Part shown: piece by piece, positions 8,950 to 14,000 of the stretch | Position numbering within the stretch: the stretch's first letter is position 1 | How the letters are laid out: every line of letters starts with the position of its first letter | DNA from: Neocallimastix lanati (nom. inval.) | Lineage: Eukaryota; Neocallimastigomycota; Neocallimastigomycetes; Neocallimastigales; Neocallimastigaceae | NCBI GenBank assembly: GCA_016946835.1 | Contig: JACVTC010000029.1 | Coordinates: 196,001-210,000, forward strand | Direction: 5' to 3' | Length of the DNA stretch: 14,000 nucleotides | Notes under the pieces: generated by a model | What the model was told of the DNA's origin: nothing | Seen by the model: the letters and a program-made list of their open reading frames with translations, nothing else | The model's database searches: none | Translations under genes and position numbers: made by a program

Positions 8950-9831
8950 ATGAGCAGAAACAATTTAAGAAGTAACTCCAGAAACTAAATCATCGAAATT
9001 CCCGAATCAGAAAGTAATTTCTTCGCTAAAGGAATCTCTTTCAATTACTCCGAGAATTTCAATCATGTTACTGAATTAACGGTTGAAAACTTCCAAGATT
9101 GGAAAACTAACGTATTGGACCTCTTAATCATCAATAATCTAGATGAATACGTTAGTTTACCAAAAGTAAAAAAATTGAGAAAGAAGGATATTAAAGAAGA
9201 TTTAGATAAGTACATTAAAGATAAATTTAATAATTCTCTTGTTTACGATATTGGGACAACCCAAACAGATATCAAGAATGACATCATGGTCAAATGGATA
9301 ATTAATAATAGCCTGGGAAAGAAAACGAAAGAAATAATAAAAAGCCATAGTAAGACCGCCTTCGAAATGTGGAATTTCCTTCAAGATTCCTTTACTTTAG
9401 GAGAAGAGCATCAAAAAATGCTATTACGAAATAAATTAAACAGATTGAAATTTACCACAGATGATGACATACATATCTTCCTTACAACACTTCAAAATAT
9501 GGTCGATGAATTAGAAATTATCGATACAGACATGAGTGATAGTGTAAAGGTAGGGATTCTGAATAGAGCCTTACCTGAAAATCTAAGGTGGATAAATGTT
9601 TTCCAGTACAATAATGAATGGATAAAATGTTGCAATTACGTAAAAAGAATAATACCAGATATTCTTTTCTCGAACATCAAGGAAAGAAAACTTCAAGAAG
9701 AAAACGCAAAAAATATTTTTAATTTACAAACTGAAAACAAAAATAAACAAAATAATAAGCATTTAAAAATAAGAAGAAGAAAAAATGGAAAATGTTTCTT
9801 ATGTGGAAAATACGGCCACTACAAAAAGTAA
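8950..9831 (+). pseudogene. gag: Copia Gag (nucleocapsid precursor) of element A, with two stops
   Basis: The frame starts at the ATG at 8950 (MSRNNLRSN) and meets a TAA at codon 13 (8986-8988); the rest is open to 9831, with an internal Met at 9115. The body has the usual copia Gag pattern: ELTVENFQDWKTNVLDLL at the start, then WNFLQDSF, LRNKLNRLKF and LTTLQNMVDELEII (UBN2/DUF4219-like). At the C-terminus CFLCGKYGHYKK is a CCHC zinc knuckle cut by TAA at 9829, with the fourth ligand Cys just after the stop in the same frame. The frame then continues into protease, so Gag and Pol were one polyprotein. It packages element RNA in virus-like particles. Both stops are one base from Gln codons. 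I treat it as inactive. Confidence 0.85.
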
Positions 9832-10476
9832 TGTTATAAATATAAAAGAAATAAGCTCTTGAATCAAAACAATGAAAATAAATCAATGAAAATTCGAAGA
9901 AAATTGAACAAAAAATATAATAAAAGTAAAATTAATAACAAGTATTTATATTCAATAAGCAATTACAACAACTATAAAGACGATTACTTAGAAGATTTTT
10001 CTAAAGATTATAACTCTGACAATGCAATCGAAATTAATTGTTTAGAAAGAATAAATAATAAAAATCACGAAAATAGTAATATACATAATAATAACTTCAT
10101 AATTTGGATTTTAGATTCAGGTGCATCAATCAGTACTATTAATGACATAAAATTTCTTACTAACATTAAAAAATGTAAAACAAAAATTTTACTAGCGAAT
10201 GGTAAAGAAGTATTATCTGAATTTTATAGCGATTTTGTAGGATTCATTAACAACAACAAATTCATTTTAAAAAATGTTTATTATTCAAGATATATTAAGA
10301 GAAACTTAATTTCAATCAATCAATTAATTTCTCAAAATTATAAAGTAATATTCAATAATTATGACAACTCCCCACAAGCATTAATTTATGATAATAATGG
10401 AAATAGAATTTATAAATCTTATCTAATGATAAAAATACATATCAAATTTTCACTTCCAAACACTAAACAAATTTAA
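9832..10476 (+). pseudogene. pol: Element A pol: end of zinc knuckle and aspartic protease
   Basis: This continues the Gag frame after the stop at 9829. It first supplies the last knuckle Cys and a basic, Asn/Lys-rich linker. The retropepsin-type active site WILDSGASISTI lies at about 10105-10140, with the catalytic Asp codon at 10114, followed by LLANGKEV and the LISINQL pattern typical of copia proteases. The protease cuts the polyprotein. The frame ends at a stop at 10474, while the integrase lies in another frame. A one-base change (net -1) between about 10425 and 10476 explains this; the downstream frame also has a TAA at 10464. Confidence 0.85.
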
Positions 10477-12260
10477 ATTCAACAAAACATAACGAAATCA
10501 ATTATACAGTATCAAATAACCAACAAGTAATATACCTTTGGCATAGACGCCTAGGTCATTATGATATTTCTAAAATAAAAAATAAATTAAGTAATATCAA
10601 TCTAAAATTAAAATGCCCAGTATGTATTAATTCCAAATTAAAAAATAAGTCATTTAAACCATCTACCAATAAGACTAAACAAATTTTAGAATTAATACAT
10701 CTAGATCTTGTAGGACCTGTTAATCCTTCAATAAATAACAATAAGTATTTCCTTACAATTTTAGATGACTACTCTAGATATGGATGGGTCATCTTCACTG
10801 AAAATAAAAATGATGTATTTAACAAATTTATCATTTGGTATAATAAAATTTATAATTCATTAAATATAAATATCAAAGCAATTCGGTCTGATAATGGGAA
10901 GGAATTTCAAAATAGTAAATTTCAAATTTTCTGTGAAGAAAATGGAATTCATCATCAGTTTTCAGTTCCTTATAACCCTTCTCAAAATGGAAGGGCTGAA
11001 AGATTTAATGGTATACTCATTGCTTCTTCAAAATCACTTCTTAACGACGCTAAACTCAGTCATGATTTTTGGGAGTTTGCTGTTGATACTGCAAACTATA
11101 TTCATAATCGACTTTCCCATCAAGGCATTCAAAACAAAATTCCATTTGAAGTATTTTATAATAAGCCTGTAGATTACAATACATTTAGAGTATTCGGATG
11201 TAGAGTCTATTTTTTTGTGCCAAAGGAACTAAGATCAAAATTTGACAATAATTCACATCCTGGTATTTTTCTTGGATATTGCGATCATCCTTCCACTTAC
11301 AAAATTCTTGATGTTATCAATAATAAAATCATCCAATCTCGCACTGTAGAATTTATGGAAAATGAACCAGGAAATTCCTTTTTAAATCGTATTCATTCCA
11401 ATAACAAATTCAGGGAGAGCAACTATCTAAACCGACTTAGATACCGTAATGAAATTGATGATTATAATAATAAAATAACAGATATTATCAATGAAAGAAA
11501 TGCTACAACAAATTTTAACCAGAATAGAAATATTAACCAGAATAAAAATATTAAAAATCAATCCAAAAATAAATCTTCTAAAACAAATAGAATTAGTAGT
11601 ATATATTATCCCAATTATCAAAATAATAATGAAAAAATTATCATTAATAACAGTAATCAAAATAATAATAATGAAAATAACAGCAATACTATTGACAAAA
11701 ATACAATCAATAATAGTAACAATACTTTCAATCAGGAATTGTTAAATTCAAATGATCACAATTTCAATAATAATTCAATCAATATTAATAATGAAATTAA
11801 AAATACGACTGAAAATGATAACAACAAAATATCAAAAGAAAACCAACAAGAAATTAACAACATAAATAATAAATATAACACAAATAAAGAGAAAAATCAA
11901 AACTATCAACATCCTAAAAATTCAAAAAGGAATTTAAACAATTTTACAATTAATTCAAATAAAAGAAAAAAAATAAACAACACAGATGAATCAGACATGA
12001 AAATTAATGAAAATACATTAATTGAACCATATAACTTCAAGGATATATTCAAATTTAAAGATAAAATAGAATGGCTAAACGCAATCAAGAAAGAATTAGA
12101 AATCATGAAAAACCTTGATGTTTATAAAATTGTTAAAACAGTACCATCAGGATCCAACGTAATATCATCACGATGGGTATTTAAGTATAAAAGAGATGCA
12201 AACGGAAATGTTATTAAAAGAAAGGCAAGATTAGTTGCAAAAGGATACACTCAACAGTAG
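10467..12260 (+). pseudogene. pol: Element A pol: integrase, Asn-rich linker and start of reverse transcriptase
   Basis: The frame opens after the TAA at 10464. The pre-integrase HHCC finger is complete (LWHRRLGH, then CPVC at 10614-10625). The catalytic triad is present: D at 10704 (HLDLVGP), D at 10890 (IRSDNGKEF) and E at 10998 (NGRAERFNG), with D-x61-D-x35-E spacing. The copia C-terminal motif follows (RVFGCRVYFFVPKELRSKFD, then HPGIFLGY). From about 11400 to 12010 comes a long Asn-rich, low-complexity linker. RT then begins (SSRWVFKYKRDANGNVIKRK, ARLVAKGYTQQ) and is cut by TAG at 12258. The DDE integrase inserts the cDNA, and no active-site residue is lost. Confidence 0.88.
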
Positions 12261-13547
12261 GGTATCGACTACAAAGAAACATTTGCACCAACACTAAAAC
12301 AGGATACAGTTCGAATCATTACAGTTATCGCGGTTCAGAAAAATTTCAATATTGTTCAAATAGACATCAATTCAGCTTATTTAAATGCACCATTAAATGA
12401 GCATATATACATGAAAGCACCAGAGGGTCATCCATCTTACGGAAAATCTTTTTGGGAACTTCACAAAGCTCTTTACGGCTTAAAACAAGCTGGTAAAGAA
12501 TGGAATGATAAACTCAATGAAGAATTGATAAAAATAGGTTTCAATAGAATAAAAAGTGAGCCATGTGTTTATATTAAATTAAACAATGGGAAGGAAATAG
12601 TTTGTATTCTCTCAGTATACGTTGATGACATTCTCATTGCAGGAACAAATCAAGAAATAAATAAAGTAAAACAATCTATTCAAAGGAAGTTCAATATAAA
12701 GGATATTGGGGATGTTGAATTTGTAATTGGAATAAAATTTACCAAAACTTTAAATGGTTACATTTTACATCAAGGTAGATACATAAATGACATTTTAAAT
12801 AAATTCGATATTAACAACTTAACACCAGTAAAAAATCTTATGCCATTAGTAAATCCAAATCTAAGAACCAAAAAATTCAATGAAACAAAATACCGAAGTG
12901 CAATAGGAAGTTTACTATATTTAGCTATCTGTACCCGTCCTGATATTCTTTTTGCTGTTAGCAGAGCTTCAAGAAAATCAACAGATCCCAACTTAGAAGA
13001 TTGGATGAATGTTTTAAAAATTTTTAGATATCTCAAATATACAAAAAATTATGGAATCAAAATAGAAAAGGGAATGAAATTAAAAACATTTGTAGATGCC
13101 GATTTTGCTGGCGATCCAAATACAAGAAAATCAACTTCTGGATTTCTCATGTTAATGGGGGACACTCCAACAAGTTGGTATTCCAAATTGCAGCACTGTG
13201 TCTCCACCTCAACTACAGAAGCTGAATATTATAGCTTAAGTGAATGCGCAAAACATTCATTATGGTACAAAAATTTATTAAACGAATTAAACATAAATAT
13301 CAAAGAAATAACAATTTTCGTAGACAATAAAGCAACAATATATAATAGTGAAAATCAATCAATAAATCCGAAATCAAAACACATTGACATTAGGTATCAT
13401 CATATTAGGGATTTAGTAAATAAGAAAATTATAAAATTAAAATACATAAAATCAAAGGACAACCTTGCTGATGGTTTTACAAAATACTTAAATAACTCTT
13501 TAATGGACAAATTTAGAAATACCTTATTAACGAAAATAATTAATTAA
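12261..13547 (+). pseudogene. pol: Element A pol: reverse transcriptase palm and RNase H
   Basis: This is in the same frame as the preceding part, after the TAG at 12258. RT motifs follow in order: GIDYKETFAPT, QIDINSAYLNAPL (first catalytic Asp), ALYGLKQAGKEWND, and SVYVDDILIAG with YVDD at 12618-12629. The connection region (KYRSAIGSLLYLAICTRPDI) leads to RNase H, with VDADFAGD, STTEAEYYSL, VDNKATI and HIDIRYHHIRD, ending in NLADGFTKYL and a TAA at 13545-13547. The length and motif set are complete for copia. Met codons such as that at 12411 are internal, not real starts. Together these copy element RNA to DNA. The upstream stops and frameshift prevent expression of the full polyprotein. 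Confidence 0.9.
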
Positions 13548-13608
13548 TTATATTAAAATCTATTTTCATTTTTTTTTATCTTTTAAAAAGTTTTTTTTTG
13601 AAGCTAGA

Positions 13609-13620
13609 TTTTTGGGGGAA
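13609..13620 (+). other. Polypurine tract of element A
   Basis: The stretch ttttgggggaa ends directly at the LTR start TGTC. It is the only G-run in the region and is placed as expected for plus-strand priming. Confidence 0.8.
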
Positions 13621-13880
13621 TGTCAAAATAATGATTAATTTAATTAATCTATCTTTAATATAAATAATGACCAATTACTTGTATTAATATTTAAAATAAA
13701 AAGTATAAAAATCATGGAATTATTATTTTATAAAAAAATAATATCTTATACAAAAATGAGAATAAAAATAATTTATACTGTTATAAAAAAATATTTTTCT
13801 AAAAACTACTAATCCATATATTTTTATTATTGTGTTTATTATAACTTATTTGAGTGTTTCTTAAAATAATATTTTTGACA
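13621..13880 (+). repeat. 3' LTR of element A
   Basis: 260 bp, TGTC to GACA, matching 2222-2480. The differences are concentrated in two A-rich patches. It lies 73 bp after the pol stop and directly after the polypurine tract. Confidence 0.93.
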
Positions 13881-14000
13881 TAATTAATATATAGAAATCA
13901 AGCCACATATTGAATTGTTATAAAATCATTAGATTTAAATTTGATTTATGACATTAATTTAAGTTTGAATAATAAAAACTATTTTATATTAATTAAGGTT
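13881..14000. other. AT-rich flank with a short LTR-B-like stretch
   Basis: No gene is seen. The 15 bases at 13897-13911 (atcaagccacatatt) also occur in the minus strand of both element B LTRs, and a TATA-like stretch follows at a similar distance, so an old B-related LTR piece may lie here. Confidence 0.35.

Noticed and set aside
11427-11660. Ile/Phe-rich frames over the Asn-rich linker (also 11491-11745 and 11906-12106)
   Set aside because: They are shadows of AAT-rich codons in pol and match no family.
8986-12260. Reassigned TAA/TAG as Gln (rumen-ciliate code)
   Set aside because: Gln is encoded by CAA/CAG many times in pol, and the glycosyltransferase frame has no internal stops; the frameshifts also fit decay.
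12770-13036. Minus-strand frame of 88 codons over RT/RNase H
   Set aside because: It is antisense to conserved pol motifs and has no recognisable domain.

Overview
The window looks like nuclear DNA of a very AT-rich eukaryote. An anaerobic gut fungus (Neocallimastigomycota) is the best fit: intergenic DNA is almost pure A/T, simple repeats are long, the proteins contain Asn-rich and Lys runs, there is a secreted Cys-rich host protein family, and there is a Ty1/copia element. This placement is inference. Dictyostelid-like genomes share the base composition. The standard genetic code fits, because Gln is written CAA/CAG throughout.

Layout. (1) 1-783, minus strand: the N-terminal 261 codons of a membrane-anchored glycosyltransferase (GT92/GT2-like), running off the left edge. 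(2) 784-2221: AT-rich DNA with no gene I can support. (3) 2222-13880: one Ty1/copia retrotransposon (element A, plus strand) split by a second LTR element (element B, minus strand, 2586-8073). Element A has a 5' LTR at 2222-2480, a primer-binding site at 2481, a leader that resumes at 8079, a gag-pol reading frame at 8950-13547 in the order Gag, zinc knuckle, protease, integrase, Asn-rich linker, RT and RNase H, then a polypurine tract and a 3' LTR at 13621-13880. A is dead: it has stops at 8986, 9829 and 12258 and a frameshift near 10425-10476. (4) Element B has 207-bp LTRs that differ at one base, a 5-bp target duplication (attat), its own primer-binding site and its own polypurine tract, but no gag-pol. 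Its 5-kb interior instead holds a Cys-rich secreted/membrane protein gene with a frameshift (5288-5931) and a fragment of a PI-PLC X domain (6429-6703). Both lie antisense to the element. B is therefore a young, non-autonomous, LARD-like element carrying host gene sequence. (5) 13881-14000: AT-rich flank.

Two points link the elements. Both primer-binding sites are complementary to the 5' half of a tRNA-Lys(CTT), ending just past the anticodon loop. This suggests half-tRNA priming as in Drosophila copia, but with a Lys tRNA. Both leaders also carry three tandem stem-loops of similar design. With the shared LTR termini and polypurine context, this suggests that B is mobilised by machinery from an A-like copia family.
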